Assembly (NCBI GenBank): GCA_033763835.1
Contig: JANRJS010000023.1
Location: forward strand, 45,769 to 109,768
Reading direction: 5' to 3'
Length of the DNA: 64,000 bases
Origin: JAPKYZ01 sp033763835
Lineage (GTDB): Bacteria > Acidobacteriota > Terriglobia > Bryobacterales > Bryobacteraceae
A program made the translations under genes and the position numbers. A model generated the notes under the pieces. It had not been told where the DNA came from, searched no databases, and was given only the letters and a program-made list of their open reading frames with translations. This document shows positions 1-8,565 of this stretch, in pieces. How positions within the stretch are numbered: the stretch's first letter is position 1; each line of letters opens with the position of its first letter.

Positions 1-351
1 CCGGGAGGCTGGGATTCACGGTGCGGCTATCGCCCAATCATTTCGAGGATCCCCTAACCCGGCCCTGTAACGCACCAATGAAGTGGAGTTAATTGGTACC
101 GGGCAGGAAACTTTTCTCTTGGCGGTGGGATTAATCCGTGGTAAATAAGTGGTAGGTAGGCGGGCCGAGAAGTTACCCCGTTAGAATAAGATCCCGCCGC
201 CGACGATTCCTCTCCCGCTGCCCTCGTTTACAAAGACGGGGCATTCCGGCGGAGTCGGCTTTCCCACAAAAGACCCAGCCTTTCCGAGGCCGAATTGTAA
301 TTACGCTCTCAGGCTCCCGCCTCTTGACCACCCCAAGGAGACACTCCCCCC
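1..351. other. Leading stretch without a recognisable gene
   Basis: I see no supported coding region here. The only minus-strand reading frame overlapping it (down to base 173) has arginine-rich, low-complexity content and runs antisense to the start of the next gene, as expected for a chance frame in GC-rich DNA. The one credible signal is a Shine-Dalgarno-like AAGGAG at 335-340, 11 nt before the ATG of the next gene. No clear -35/-10 pair or terminator hairpin could be assigned. Confidence 0.5.
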
Positions 352-822
352 ATGGACGACGACCGCAAGTACCGGCACCGCGGCTACCAGGATTCGAACG
401 GTAGCGACCGGCGCGATTCCGCACGTCCCCGCCCCAGCGGCCCCCGTCCGCCGATCGACGTCACCGGTCCCCGTCTGCCGCGCTTAGTGGAGGCCGTTGC
501 GGCGTCCCGGTGTTACAACTGCGGTACGGCGCTGCCCCACGATGTCGACTTCAAAGGCAACTGCCCCAAGTGCAACGCGGCGTTGCATTGTTGCAAACAG
601 TGTGTGCACTTCGATACCTCCACCCGCTTTCAGTGCCGTAAGCCGGTTCCCGTCCGGATCGCCGTTAAAGACGCCCATAACGAGTGCGAGATGTTCAAGG
701 CTCGGGTGACGGTGGCGCGGGACGCCGCTCCGCCGCCGGTGGGCGTAACGGCCGCCAATGTCGCGATTCCGCGCACGGCCTCCGACGCGCGCGCGGCGTT
801 CGATAGTCTGTTCAAAAAGTGA
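352..822 (+). CDS. Cys-rich zinc-ribbon-like protein of unknown function
   Basis: A 156-aa protein I do not recognise by name. The first 45 residues are polar and Arg/Pro-rich, probably disordered. The core carries nine cysteines at residues 54, 57, 71, 74, 80, 81, 84, 95 and 112, including CxxC pairs at 54/57 and 71/74 and a CCxxC at 80-84. This is the look of one or two zinc-binding ribbons; metal binding is inferred, not shown. The C-terminal 35 residues are Ala/Pro-rich and end near Phe-Lys-Lys. AAGGAG at 335-340 supports the ATG start. No signal peptide or membrane segment is visible, so it is probably cytoplasmic. It lies 13 nt ahead of the alcohol dehydrogenase gene and may be co-transcribed with it. 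Confidence 0.75.
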   Translation: MDDDRKYRHRGYQDSNGSDRRDSARPRPSGPRPPIDVTGPRLPRLVEAVAASRCYNCGTALPHDVDFKGNCPKCNAALHCCKQCVHFDTSTRFQCRKPVPVRIAVKDAHNECEMFKARVTVARDAAPPPVGVTAANVAIPRTASDARAAFDSLFKK

Positions 823-835
823 GCCAGTTGGCGTA

Positions 836-1885
836 GTGATCGTCGCCGAGTTAGCCTCTCATCGCGCGTTTGCGTTACGCGACGCCCATCCGCCCCCGCC
901 ACCCGGTCCGGGAGAGATTCAAGTCGCCGTCAAACACGTCGGCATTTGCGGATCGGATTTGCATTACTTCGTCGAAGGCGGAGTAGGCCCGGCGAAATGC
1001 GTCTACCCGATGGTGCTGGGGCACGAACCTACGGGCACCATCGCCGCCTTGGGCGCGGGCGTTTCCGGCTGGACCGCCGGGGACCCGGTAGCGTGCGAAC
1101 CGGCCATCTATTGCTATCACTGCGAGTTCTGTTTGGCCGGCCGGCATAACGTCTGTGCGAATATCCGGTTCATGTCGACCCCGGTTGAGCCGGGCTACTT
1201 CCGCGAACTGGCGAACGTTCCCGCGGCCAACGTCGTAGCGCCTCCCGAGGGCGTCGGTTTGGCCGAAGCGACGCTGTTCGAGCCGCTGGCCATCGTGCTC
1301 CACTCGATGAAGTTCGCGGCTCCATCGATCGGCGATACCGCGCTCGTCTACGGAGCGGGTCCCATTGGGTTGCTGACCGTTGCGGTGCTGAAAATCCAGG
1401 GAGTTTCGCGAATCTGGTGTGTGGAACCGTTGGCGCACCGCCGGGAGATGGCGCGAACCATGGGGGCGACCGCCGTGTTCGATCCACGCGAGACGGATGT
1501 CGTCGCCACCATCCGCGCGGAAACGCACAACCGGGGCGTCGATATCGCGATCGATTGCGCGACCCCCGACCCGGCGTTAGGGTGCGAAACGATCAACGAG
1601 TGCATCCGAGCCGCGCGCAATGCGGGCCGGGTCGTTGTCACCGGCATTCCGGGCGTATTAAGCTATCCGTTAGACATTCACTCGCTTCGGGTAAAGGAGC
1701 TTTACCTTTACACCGTGCGCCGCTCGAACCACGAAAGCTGCGCGGCGATCGATCTTCTCGAAACCCATCCCATGTTACTGGGACCCCTGGTGACGCATAG
1801 CGCGCCACCGGATCGCCTCAACGCCACCTTCGAGATGCTGGTGGCCGGGGAAGAGGCGGCGGGCAAAGCGGTTATCTCCTTCTGA
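836..1885 (+). CDS. Zinc-dependent medium-chain alcohol/polyol dehydrogenase
   Basis: A 349-aa member of the medium-chain dehydrogenase family, closest in appearance to sorbitol/L-iditol or threonine dehydrogenases, which oxidise a secondary alcohol with NAD(P)+. Visible marks are the catalytic-zinc segment CGSDLHYF near residue 32, GHEPTG, the structural-zinc cysteines in CYHCEFCLAGRHNVC, and the Rossmann motif in VYGAGPIGLL. The frame is open further upstream (to 758), but that part overlaps the previous gene and is Arg-rich; the GTG at 836 gives the family's usual length and N-terminus, so I chose it. No strong ribosome binding site separates it from the preceding gene, 13 nt upstream. The exact polyol cannot be told from sequence. 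Confidence 0.88.
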   Translation: MIVAELASHRAFALRDAHPPPPPGPGEIQVAVKHVGICGSDLHYFVEGGVGPAKCVYPMVLGHEPTGTIAALGAGVSGWTAGDPVACEPAIYCYHCEFCLAGRHNVCANIRFMSTPVEPGYFRELANVPAANVVAPPEGVGLAEATLFEPLAIVLHSMKFAAPSIGDTALVYGAGPIGLLTVAVLKIQGVSRIWCVEPLAHRREMARTMGATAVFDPRETDVVATIRAETHNRGVDIAIDCATPDPALGCETINECIRAARNAGRVVVTGIPGVLSYPLDIHSLRVKELYLYTVRRSNHESCAAIDLLETHPMLLGPLVTHSAPPDRLNATFEMLVAGEEAAGKAVISF

Positions 1886-1888
1886 ATA

Positions 1889-1902
1889 GGCGGAATTCCG
1901 CC
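1889..1902. repeat. Perfect 14-bp palindrome between genes
   Basis: GGCGGAATTCCGCC reads the same on both strands and fills most of the 32-nt gap between the dehydrogenase and the lipoprotein gene. No T-run follows it, so it is a poor intrinsic terminator. It could be an operator or simply a compact stem; nothing decides between these. Confidence 0.5.
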
Positions 1903-1917
1903 GATATATCTCCTGAA

Positions 1918-3087
1918 ATGCGGCTTTACGGCGCGGTATTGTTTTTTGGTTTGGCCCTAGCCTCCTGCGCGAAGCGCGAGACGGCCGCGCCGGACGCCGG
2001 TTCGGAGACGGCGAATCCCGCCACGAAGCGCCCGGTTTACCGAAACTCGGTGCTGCGCGGCGGAGTCCGGTCGTCGGAGGAGTTGGAACGCCGTTTGGCC
2101 ACCGACGCCGCCGCGGCGAAGCACTATGCCGGAGTGCGCGCGGCGAAACTCCGCCCGGCGGTTCTCGATAAACCCAAATCCGCCTACGTCTCCTACCGAA
2201 TCGGCGACCGCATCTATTGGACGGCAAAGCCGGTTACGCTCGCGGCGGGCGAAACCGTGCTGACCGGCGGCGAGGAGACCGTACGAGCGCGATGCGGCAA
2301 TCGATTGTCCGACGAACCGGAAACGCCGGTCGCGGAAGCGGAACCGGAAGGCGCTCTGGACGAGATTGTCGGATGGGACGAAGACCCAACCCCACCCGAA
2401 CCGGGCGAGACGGCCGCCCGCGCCAACCGGCAACTGGACGCCCTGGCGAAGGCGCAGTTCGACCCGTTCGCGGGGGAGACTCCCAAAAACTCGCCAGGAC
2501 CGGGAAATGCCGCGCAATCCGATCTGTGGGCGTGGAATGGATTTGGCGGCGGTGGCGGCGCGCCGGGCATGGCGCTACCATCGCCCGGAGGCGGAACGGA
2601 AACGCCCGCCGAACCGAAACCGGGAGTCGTGTTTCCGCCGTCGGCCGAAGGCGATCCCAAGAAAGACCCGGCCCCGGGAGGCGTGCTCGACCCAGGCCCG
2701 CCACCGCCACCGACGCCCGATCCTCCGGGTGGGCCACCTACGCCTACGCCGCCGCCGGGAGGCGTACCGCCACCGGGAGGAACGCCGCCATTAGGGAATC
2801 CGCCGCCGGGGGGAGGTACTCCCCCGACAGGCACGCCACCTAGCCCAAATCCACCGGGACCGAATCCGCCTAACCCGAATCCACCGGGTCCGCCGAATCC
2901 GCCCAAGGACGATCCCCGGCCTCCAGCTCCGCGTCCGCCTAACGATCCGCCGGAACCGCCCTTGCCGCCATTCCCCGGCCCGGAGCCGCCGGCGCCACCG
3001 CCGCTCGCGACACCCGAACCGGGAACGATGCTGTTGATCGGTGGAGCGCTGATCGCGTTAGCCGCAAAGCGCCGCCGGTCCGGCTAA
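1918..3087 (+). CDS. Proline-rich lipoprotein with C-terminal PEP-CTERM signal
   Basis: A 389-aa exported protein. The N-terminus has a hydrophobic signal followed by the lipobox LASC, with Cys at 17, predicting lipidation. Residues from about 235 to 365 are a Pro/Gly low-complexity run dominated by PPPGG, PNPPG and PEPP motifs, suggesting an extended stalk. The last 24 residues contain the PEP motif, a hydrophobic helix and an Arg/Lys tail, the standard PEP-CTERM sorting signal recognised by exosortase. Having both a lipobox and PEP-CTERM in one protein is odd. The middle domain (about 40-170) is unrecognised. No exosortase or polysaccharide gene lies in the window. Its stop codon overlaps the stop of the convergent receptor gene by 4 bp. 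Confidence 0.8.
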   Translation: MRLYGAVLFFGLALASCAKRETAAPDAGSETANPATKRPVYRNSVLRGGVRSSEELERRLATDAAAAKHYAGVRAAKLRPAVLDKPKSAYVSYRIGDRIYWTAKPVTLAAGETVLTGGEETVRARCGNRLSDEPETPVAEAEPEGALDEIVGWDEDPTPPEPGETAARANRQLDALAKAQFDPFAGETPKNSPGPGNAAQSDLWAWNGFGGGGGAPGMALPSPGGGTETPAEPKPGVVFPPSAEGDPKKDPAPGGVLDPGPPPPPTPDPPGGPPTPTPPPGGVPPPGGTPPLGNPPPGGGTPPTGTPPSPNPPGPNPPNPNPPGPPNPPKDDPRPPAPRPPNDPPEPPLPPFPGPEPPAPPPLATPEPGTMLLIGGALIALAAKRRRSG

Positions 3088-6000
3088 AAGGTCAGCCGCA
3101 AGCCCATTGTGATGGCCCGGGCGCCGACCTGCGGTCCAGTGGGACGTCCGAATGCCGCGTTACCCACCACGCCGTTCACGCCGCCGAACCGGGTCCGGTT
3201 AAACAGGTTGAACGCATCGGCGCGGTACTGTAGCACCACCGGATTCTTCTCGTTGTTGAACAACGTCGTCCGTTTCGAGACTCCGATATTCTCGAAGGCG
3301 ATCGAGGGTTGCCGGAAATCGTCGTGATACAGCGCCGCCGAACCGAGCGAAAACGGCGCGGCCGCCGAAAATACGTCGGGATTGAACCACCGGACGTTCG
3401 GATTGTTCGGATCGAGCGTGCCTTGATCGACGCCAGTGCGGATGGCGCCGCCCGACCAATTGGCTTTCGTCGCCGTCGAAAAAAGCGTCGTTCCCAGCGG
3501 GTTGCCCGGGGTCACCAATTGAATCAGGTTGCCCGAGTAGTAACGCTGTGCGCCGGAGATGGTCCAACCGCCGATAAACGTATTGGCGAGCCAGTTGGCG
3601 CTACCGCCGAACTTCTTGCCCCGCCCAAACGGCAGATCGTAGGCCCACACGATGTTCAGTACGTGCGGCTGATCGAACGGGTTGAACGATTTCATGTCGT
3701 TGAGATTGTAGGCGTCCTGCGCGCCGACATTGAATTGCTGCGAGAAGATTTGCCGGAAGTGCTGGTTAGCAAGCGACTTCGACCAGGTGTAGGCCGCGAG
3801 TAACTGGAAGCCGCCAAACCGGCGCTCCACTTTGAACTGCATCGAGTCGTACCAAGTCTGCCCCTGGCCGGAGTTGCGGCTCCAGACGTCGAGGTACTGC
3901 GGGAAGGGCCGCAGCGCCTGCGCCACCGATCGGTTGGTAGGGAACGAAGACCATGGCAAACGAATACCCGCCGCCACGGCTCCGGCCGAGGTGACGCTCT
4001 GAGTCAGCAAAGATCCCCGGGAAAGCTGGGTGACGGGGAGTTGGTTCTGCGTGATCGTCGAGTTCAAGCCATTGCCGCGATTGCCGATGTAAGCGAGATC
4101 GAACAAGAAGCCCTTGAACTCGTGCTGGATGTTGAACGTCCAGTTGTACACGCGCGGAGCCTTGGCGTAATTCGGCCCGAAGAAATCGATGGCCTGGAAG
4201 TTCGATAGCGTCGGGTCCAGCAGCGGCGGCGGCTGGAACGTCGGGCTCACGGGGATGCCGCGATCCCAATTTAGCGCCGGGTTCACGCCGTCGCTCAACA
4301 CTTCGTCGCGATTCGCGAAACCTTGGCGGCAGCCGCAACCACCGTTGCCGAGGGTCTGGTAGAAAATTCCCCAGCCGCCACGGATCACGGTCTTCGAGGT
4401 CAGCTGATACGCGAAGCCGACGCGGGGTCCAATATTCGAAAAATCGGTGGGGAAGGGTCGGGTTTGTCCCGTGCGGCCCGGGCCGTTTCCATAGAACACC
4501 AGAGCGCCCGGCAGATTGCCCGCGCCGGGATTGGGGCGCGACATATCGAGACCCGAATAGTTGCCGTTCGGGATGTGCCAACCGATCGGGACCTCGTAGC
4601 GCAGGCCGAGATTCAAAGTGAGTTTCTTGCTCACACGCCAGTTATCGTTCACGTAGCCCGAGGTGTAGTAGTACTGAATCCGGTCGAGCAGAATCGGCGT
4701 ACGAACAATGTTCGCCTGGTTCACTTCGCCCAAGAGAAGACTGGCGAACTCGTGTCCGCTGCCGGAGGTGCTGTTTGGCACCGCCGTCTGGGCGCGGCTG
4801 AAGAAGTATTGCCCATTCGATCCCGCAAGATCGAAGCCAAAGGTTGTCAGGTTGCGATGATCCCAACCGAACTTGATTTCGTGCTTACCTTTAATCCAGG
4901 TGTAGCCCTGGGTGATCATGATCGTGTCGTTATCCTGACCGCCGAGGGCGACTTTTCCGTCTTGCACGCCGTAAGGCGAAAGCCCGGCAAGGCCCTGGAA
5001 ATTGATGCGCGGCATGGCGTCCGAGAGTCCCGTCAACCCCTGGAATCCGAGCCGCGAGCCAAAGCCCGCTTGCGCCGCGTTATCCCAAAGCTGACGGACC
5101 GCCGAGTAACCGAACGTCGTGTGCATCAAGAACGTTGGCGAGAAGGTGAGATCGTGATTGACGCGGATGTTCCAGGGTTTCTGGCCGTTGAAGCTAAGTC
5201 CGTTGCCGATCGGTCCCGCGAAATTAGTGGTGTCGTCGGTGCCGCCGTCCTCGCGGCTCAAGAAGAACGAAAGGCGATTGTTCACGGCGAACGAATGATC
5301 GGCTTTGATGCTCCAGATTTTCTGCTCCACGGTCTGGAGGTTGACGAAATCGTAGTTCTGTAGCAATGCCGGGCGCGTCGGGTCCGGGATCAGAGGCAGC
5401 AGGTTGCGGGAGATCGAACTAAAGCGGCTGGTGGGAATGCGATTGCCGGCGAACGGAGTGCGCGTGTTGCCCGCCGTCGTCGCCGGATCGTAAATGAGCT
5501 GCGTGCCGAGTTGTGAAAAGTCGCCCTGCTTCATCTGCGCGGTCGGCACGGTAGAGAGCGGGAAGGCGACATTGGCCGGCAGCAGGCGCTGCGTGTAGGT
5601 GTAGTAGAAGAAGCTCTTATTGCGCCCGTCGTAAACCTTGGGAATGTACACGGGTCCGCCGCCCGCGCCGCCCACTTCATTCTGCCGTTCCTTGGGGCGG
5701 AAACTGGTGGCCGGGTTGGTGGAGGCGTTGCGCGCCCACGCGTTGGCGTTCCAAATGTCGCGGCGCATATTCAGGAAGGCGGTACCGTGATACCAGTTGG
5801 TGCCGCTCTTGGTGACATAGGTTTCGACGCCGCCGCCGAATCGCCCATACTCGGCCGAATAGCCGCCGGTGATCAGCTTGAACTCCTGGAACATTTCCGC
5901 CGACGGCATGTTGAACACCGTGCCGCCCGATTCGGGAATGATCAACGATGCGCCGTCGATCTGCACTTCCTGGGCGCGCCCGCCCGAACCCGAGATGCTC

Positions 6001-6506
6001 AGTTCCGCTCCCGAGTTCACGCCCGGCATGTAGGTGAGAAAGCTTCGGGGGTTGCGGATCGCGCCGGTGAATAGCGGCACATCGCTCATGAACTTGGGTG
6101 AGAAGTTGGCGCCCTTGTCGCTGGTCGAAGTTTCGAGCAGCGGCGCGTCGGCCGTGACCTCGATCGTCTGTTGGACATCGCCGACTTCGAGAGCGATGTT
6201 CAAATCTACGCGCGCGGCGATGCGAATTTCAATGCCCTGCCGGTTCACTTTCTTGAATCCGGTCTTTTCGACGGTCAGCGTGTAAGGCGACGCGGGAAGG
6301 CTCGGGAAGACGTAGAGACCGGCGTCGGAACTGACTGCCTCGAACTTTGTACCCGTAGAGGCGTCGGTGGCAACTAACTTCGCTCCCGGCACGCTCGCGC
6401 CATTCGAATCCGTCACCGTACCGCTCAGCGAGCCCGTCGCGACCTGGGCGAAAGCGGACCCGGCCATCGTAAGACCCAACAACATAGTTGAAGCAAGATG
6501 TTTCAT
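3084..6506 (-). CDS. Oar-like TonB-dependent receptor
   Basis: A 1140-aa outer-membrane protein. A signal peptide ending in AFA-Q is followed by a carboxypeptidase-regulatory-like (CNA-B/transthyretin-fold) domain at about 25-110, with GTVTDSNGASVPGA and ITLEVGD-type strands, then a plug-like region (about 130-280) carrying VQIDGA and AEYGRFGGG, and a long beta-barrel ending in GLRLTF with the C-terminal Phe typical of BAM substrates. Family knowledge: in Acidobacteriota such receptors are numerous and are assumed to import oligosaccharides or other large nutrients. The neighbouring divergent glucuronoyl-esterase-like gene, with start codons only 27 bp apart, suggests plant-polymer breakdown products as substrate, which is inference. 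Confidence 0.9.
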   Translation of the reverse strand: MKHLASTMLLGLTMAGSAFAQVATGSLSGTVTDSNGASVPGAKLVATDASTGTKFEAVSSDAGLYVFPSLPASPYTLTVEKTGFKKVNRQGIEIRIAARVDLNIALEVGDVQQTIEVTADAPLLETSTSDKGANFSPKFMSDVPLFTGAIRNPRSFLTYMPGVNSGAELSISGSGGRAQEVQIDGASLIIPESGGTVFNMPSAEMFQEFKLITGGYSAEYGRFGGGVETYVTKSGTNWYHGTAFLNMRRDIWNANAWARNASTNPATSFRPKERQNEVGGAGGGPVYIPKVYDGRNKSFFYYTYTQRLLPANVAFPLSTVPTAQMKQGDFSQLGTQLIYDPATTAGNTRTPFAGNRIPTSRFSSISRNLLPLIPDPTRPALLQNYDFVNLQTVEQKIWSIKADHSFAVNNRLSFFLSREDGGTDDTTNFAGPIGNGLSFNGQKPWNIRVNHDLTFSPTFLMHTTFGYSAVRQLWDNAAQAGFGSRLGFQGLTGLSDAMPRINFQGLAGLSPYGVQDGKVALGGQDNDTIMITQGYTWIKGKHEIKFGWDHRNLTTFGFDLAGSNGQYFFSRAQTAVPNSTSGSGHEFASLLLGEVNQANIVRTPILLDRIQYYYTSGYVNDNWRVSKKLTLNLGLRYEVPIGWHIPNGNYSGLDMSRPNPGAGNLPGALVFYGNGPGRTGQTRPFPTDFSNIGPRVGFAYQLTSKTVIRGGWGIFYQTLGNGGCGCRQGFANRDEVLSDGVNPALNWDRGIPVSPTFQPPPLLDPTLSNFQAIDFFGPNYAKAPRVYNWTFNIQHEFKGFLFDLAYIGNRGNGLNSTITQNQLPVTQLSRGSLLTQSVTSAGAVAAGIRLPWSSFPTNRSVAQALRPFPQYLDVWSRNSGQGQTWYDSMQFKVERRFGGFQLLAAYTWSKSLANQHFRQIFSQQFNVGAQDAYNLNDMKSFNPFDQPHVLNIVWAYDLPFGRGKKFGGSANWLANTFIGGWTISGAQRYYSGNLIQLVTPGNPLGTTLFSTATKANWSGGAIRTGVDQGTLDPNNPNVRWFNPDVFSAAAPFSLGSAALYHDDFRQPSIAFENIGVSKRTTLFNNEKNPVVLQYRADAFNLFNRTRFGGVNGVVGNAAFGRPTGPQVGARAITMGLRLTF

Positions 6507-6533
6507 GCTGCGCGAGAGTATATAACAGTTGCC

Positions 6534-7661
6534 ATGAACCCGACGCTTGCTCTGCTACTTTTGGCGCAGCCCGCTTCGCCCGTTCCGCAACCCGCCGCGA
6601 ATTACGACGAAGCGAAGGTTCCCGCCTACTCTTTGCCCGGTGTATTCGGCTCCGTCCAGCGCCCCGCCGAATGGCGCGCACGGCGCGAAGAGATCTTACG
6701 CCTGTTCGAACGCGAGATGTATGGGCGCTGGCATCCGGCGCCGAAAGGCATGGCGTTCGAGGTCACCGCTTCCACGGCGAATCGCAAGGATGTCGGGGTG
6801 CTTTTTACTGGCAAGACGGACGGGCCCAAGATGAAGCTCGCGATTTATTTGCCCGAAGGGAAGGGGCCGTTCCCTGTGCTGCTGGGACTGAATTTCCGTG
6901 GCAACGACAATCCGGACCAGGCGTCGCGTTGGCCGATCGAGAAAATTACGGCGCGAGGCTATGCGGTAGCCACAGCTCACTACTACGATCTCGATCCCGA
7001 TACCGACGACGGCTTTCAGAACGGCGTACATCCCCTGTTCGAGCATGGCGCTCGCGACGATTCGTCATGGGCGGCGGTCGCGGCGTGGGCATGGGGCTAC
7101 TCGCGCGCGATGGATTACATCGAAACGGACAAGACGCTCGACGCCAAGCGCGTGGCTATCCACGGGCATTCGAGGATCGGCAAAGCGGCGGTGTGGGCGG
7201 GCGCGCGCGACGAGCGGTTCGCCATCGTGATCTCGAACAACTCGGGCGCGGGCGGCGTGGCGCTATCGAAGCGGATTTTTGGAGAGACGGTGGGCGATTT
7301 GAACCGGCGCTTCCCGCACTGGTTCGCGAAGAGCTTTCGTAAGTATTCGGACAACGAGGCGGCGCTCGAATTCGATCAGCATTGGCTGGTGGCGGCGATC
7401 GCTCCGCGGCCGGTGTACATTTGCTCGGCGGAAGAGGACCGGTGGGCGGACCCGCGCGGCGAGTTCCTCTCCGCGGTGCACGCCGATCCGGTGTATAAGC
7501 TGCTGGGATTGCCGGGGTTGCCGTCGCACGACATGCCGCCGGTTCACTCTCCGTTAATGGGGACCATCGGGTATCACATCCGCGCGGGCAAACACGACGT
7601 GACGGAGTACGACTGGCAACGCTGGATGGACTTCGCCGATATGCACTGGCGGCGGAAGTAG
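6534..7661 (+). CDS. CE15-type glucuronoyl esterase / acetyl xylan esterase-like hydrolase
   Basis: A 375-aa secreted alpha/beta hydrolase. It opens with a short signal (MNPTLALLLLAQ). The nucleophile elbow GHSRIGK places Ser at residue 213, matching the GxSRxGK signature of carbohydrate esterase family 15, and a His at about 354 in KHDVTEYDW fits the catalytic His. PRPVYICSAEEDRWADP precedes it, as in bacterial CE15 enzymes, where the acidic residue often comes from this loop. Family function is cleavage of ester bonds between lignin alcohols and glucuronic acid on xylan; many relatives are annotated acetylxylan esterases. I chose the ATG at 6534 because the 12 residues upstream would precede the signal peptide. 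It is divergent from the receptor gene. Confidence 0.85.
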   Translation: MNPTLALLLLAQPASPVPQPAANYDEAKVPAYSLPGVFGSVQRPAEWRARREEILRLFEREMYGRWHPAPKGMAFEVTASTANRKDVGVLFTGKTDGPKMKLAIYLPEGKGPFPVLLGLNFRGNDNPDQASRWPIEKITARGYAVATAHYYDLDPDTDDGFQNGVHPLFEHGARDDSSWAAVAAWAWGYSRAMDYIETDKTLDAKRVAIHGHSRIGKAAVWAGARDERFAIVISNNSGAGGVALSKRIFGETVGDLNRRFPHWFAKSFRKYSDNEAALEFDQHWLVAAIAPRPVYICSAEEDRWADPRGEFLSAVHADPVYKLLGLPGLPSHDMPPVHSPLMGTIGYHIRAGKHDVTEYDWQRWMDFADMHWRRK

Positions 7662-7662
7662 G

Positions 7663-8205
7663 TTACTTGAGTTCGGCCAGTCCGACGATGCGAGTACCTT
7701 TCTTGCCCTTGAGAACGATCATGGGTTCGCCGTCGCTATCGAAGGTTAAGGCGATCGAGGAACCCCTGTGGTCGCGAAGAGTCAAGTCCGTTCTCGACGG
7801 CAGAATCCCCAGACTAAAGCCCTGTCGGTTGTTTACCGGTTCGACAGTCCAAAGAAGCCCCTCTCGATGAGTGAAAATCCGACCGACGCGATCTCCTTCC
7901 GGGCTGCGGAACGAAACGTCGGTCAAGATTTGATCAAATCCCGGATGGTGACGCGCCGGCACACCATAAAGTTCTCTACTGAAAATCGGCGCAAACACGG
8001 GAAGGAGAACGCCGAACAAGAACGGGATAACAAACTCACGCCTTCCGGCAATTACGGACATAGCGGCTGCAAGTCCACAACCGCTTACGAGCGGCAGAAG
8101 CGGCCTTTCGAAACTCATCGGCTCGGTGTCCACGAATCGAAAGACACAGAAAGCTACGACACCGAAAGAAACTACGGCTAAGGGTATTCTGAGGCGGGAG
8201 CCCAT
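7663..8205 (-). CDS. Small membrane protein of unknown function
   Basis: A 180-aa protein with no family I recognise. Three hydrophobic stretches (about 7-26, 38-53 and 57-75) predict membrane segments, followed by a soluble C-terminal half with alternating strands (SLGILPSRTDLTLRDHRGSS) ending in GLAELK. The stretch is less GC-rich than its neighbours, with many A/T third positions, which hints at different ancestry. On the coding strand the start codon is preceded, 11 nt upstream, by a run of eleven G. That run may serve as ribosome binding site and may be prone to slippage. It converges with the esterase gene with a 1-nt gap, leaving no room for a terminator. Confidence 0.65.
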   Translation of the reverse strand: MGSRLRIPLAVVSFGVVAFCVFRFVDTEPMSFERPLLPLVSGCGLAAAMSVIAGRREFVIPFLFGVLLPVFAPIFSRELYGVPARHHPGFDQILTDVSFRSPEGDRVGRIFTHREGLLWTVEPVNNRQGFSLGILPSRTDLTLRDHRGSSIALTFDSDGEPMIVLKGKKGTRIVGLAELK

Positions 8206-8216
8206 TTCCCCAGACT

Positions 8217-8227
8217 CCCCCCCCCCC
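8217..8227. repeat. Eleven-base C/G homopolymer at a start site
   Basis: Eleven consecutive C on the plus strand (G on the coding strand of the 180-aa membrane-protein gene) end 11 nt before its ATG. Homopolymers of this length are uncommon in such DNA and can change length by replication slippage. It sits where a ribosome binding site would be expected. Confidence 0.7.
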
Positions 8228-8247
8228 GCGAAAAGTCAAGTCGGAAG

Positions 8248-8565
8248 CTAGACGATCTTGACCGTTCCAGCGGAGATGCGCTCAAGAACCCGCGTAACCG
8301 CATCGACCTTCGGCAACAGGTCTTCGATCTGGTTACTTGGCGCCTGGATGGCGAGGATCGAAATCTTGCGCCCGCGCAAGCTTTGCTGGTGCGGAAGCCC
8401 GCGGTCCACGGTCAGCAAGAAGTCTTAGCCAGCCGACTCGGCGGCGTCCAAAAGCTCTCCATTCGATTTGCCGGCGAATCCCGCCCATCGAACCGAGTGC
8501 ATCTCATGCGCCGGAAACGCCTTCCGCAAATCGACGGGCAAACACTCGTCGAGAAGCGCCTTCAC
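8248..8565 (-). pseudogene. DUF5615 (PIN-like) toxin gene interrupted by an in-frame stop
   Basis: Read from a GTG at 8565 the frame encodes VKALLDECLP, the typical opening of DUF5615 PIN-like proteins with the acidic pair at residues 6-7, and continues to residue 46. Codon 47 (8425-8427) is TAA. Beyond it the same frame resumes with DFLLTVDRGLP, the second conserved acidic motif, and runs to a TAG at 8248, giving 105 codons in total. A Tyr codon changed by one base would explain the stop (GYDFLL is the usual motif). The gene start overlaps the stop of the DUF433 gene as GTGA, the normal antitoxin-toxin arrangement. The product would be inactive unless the stop is a sequencing error or is read through. 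Confidence 0.75.

Noticed and set aside
2214..2906. Gly/Pro-rich minus-strand frame opposite the PEP-CTERM lipoprotein
   Set aside because: It is the complement of the Pro/Gly repeat region. The plus-strand frame has both a lipobox and a PEP-CTERM signal, so it is the real gene.
4323..5363. Plus-strand frame (346 aa) inside the first receptor gene
   Set aside because: Antisense to a well-supported beta-barrel gene; composition typical of mirror frames and no domain motif.
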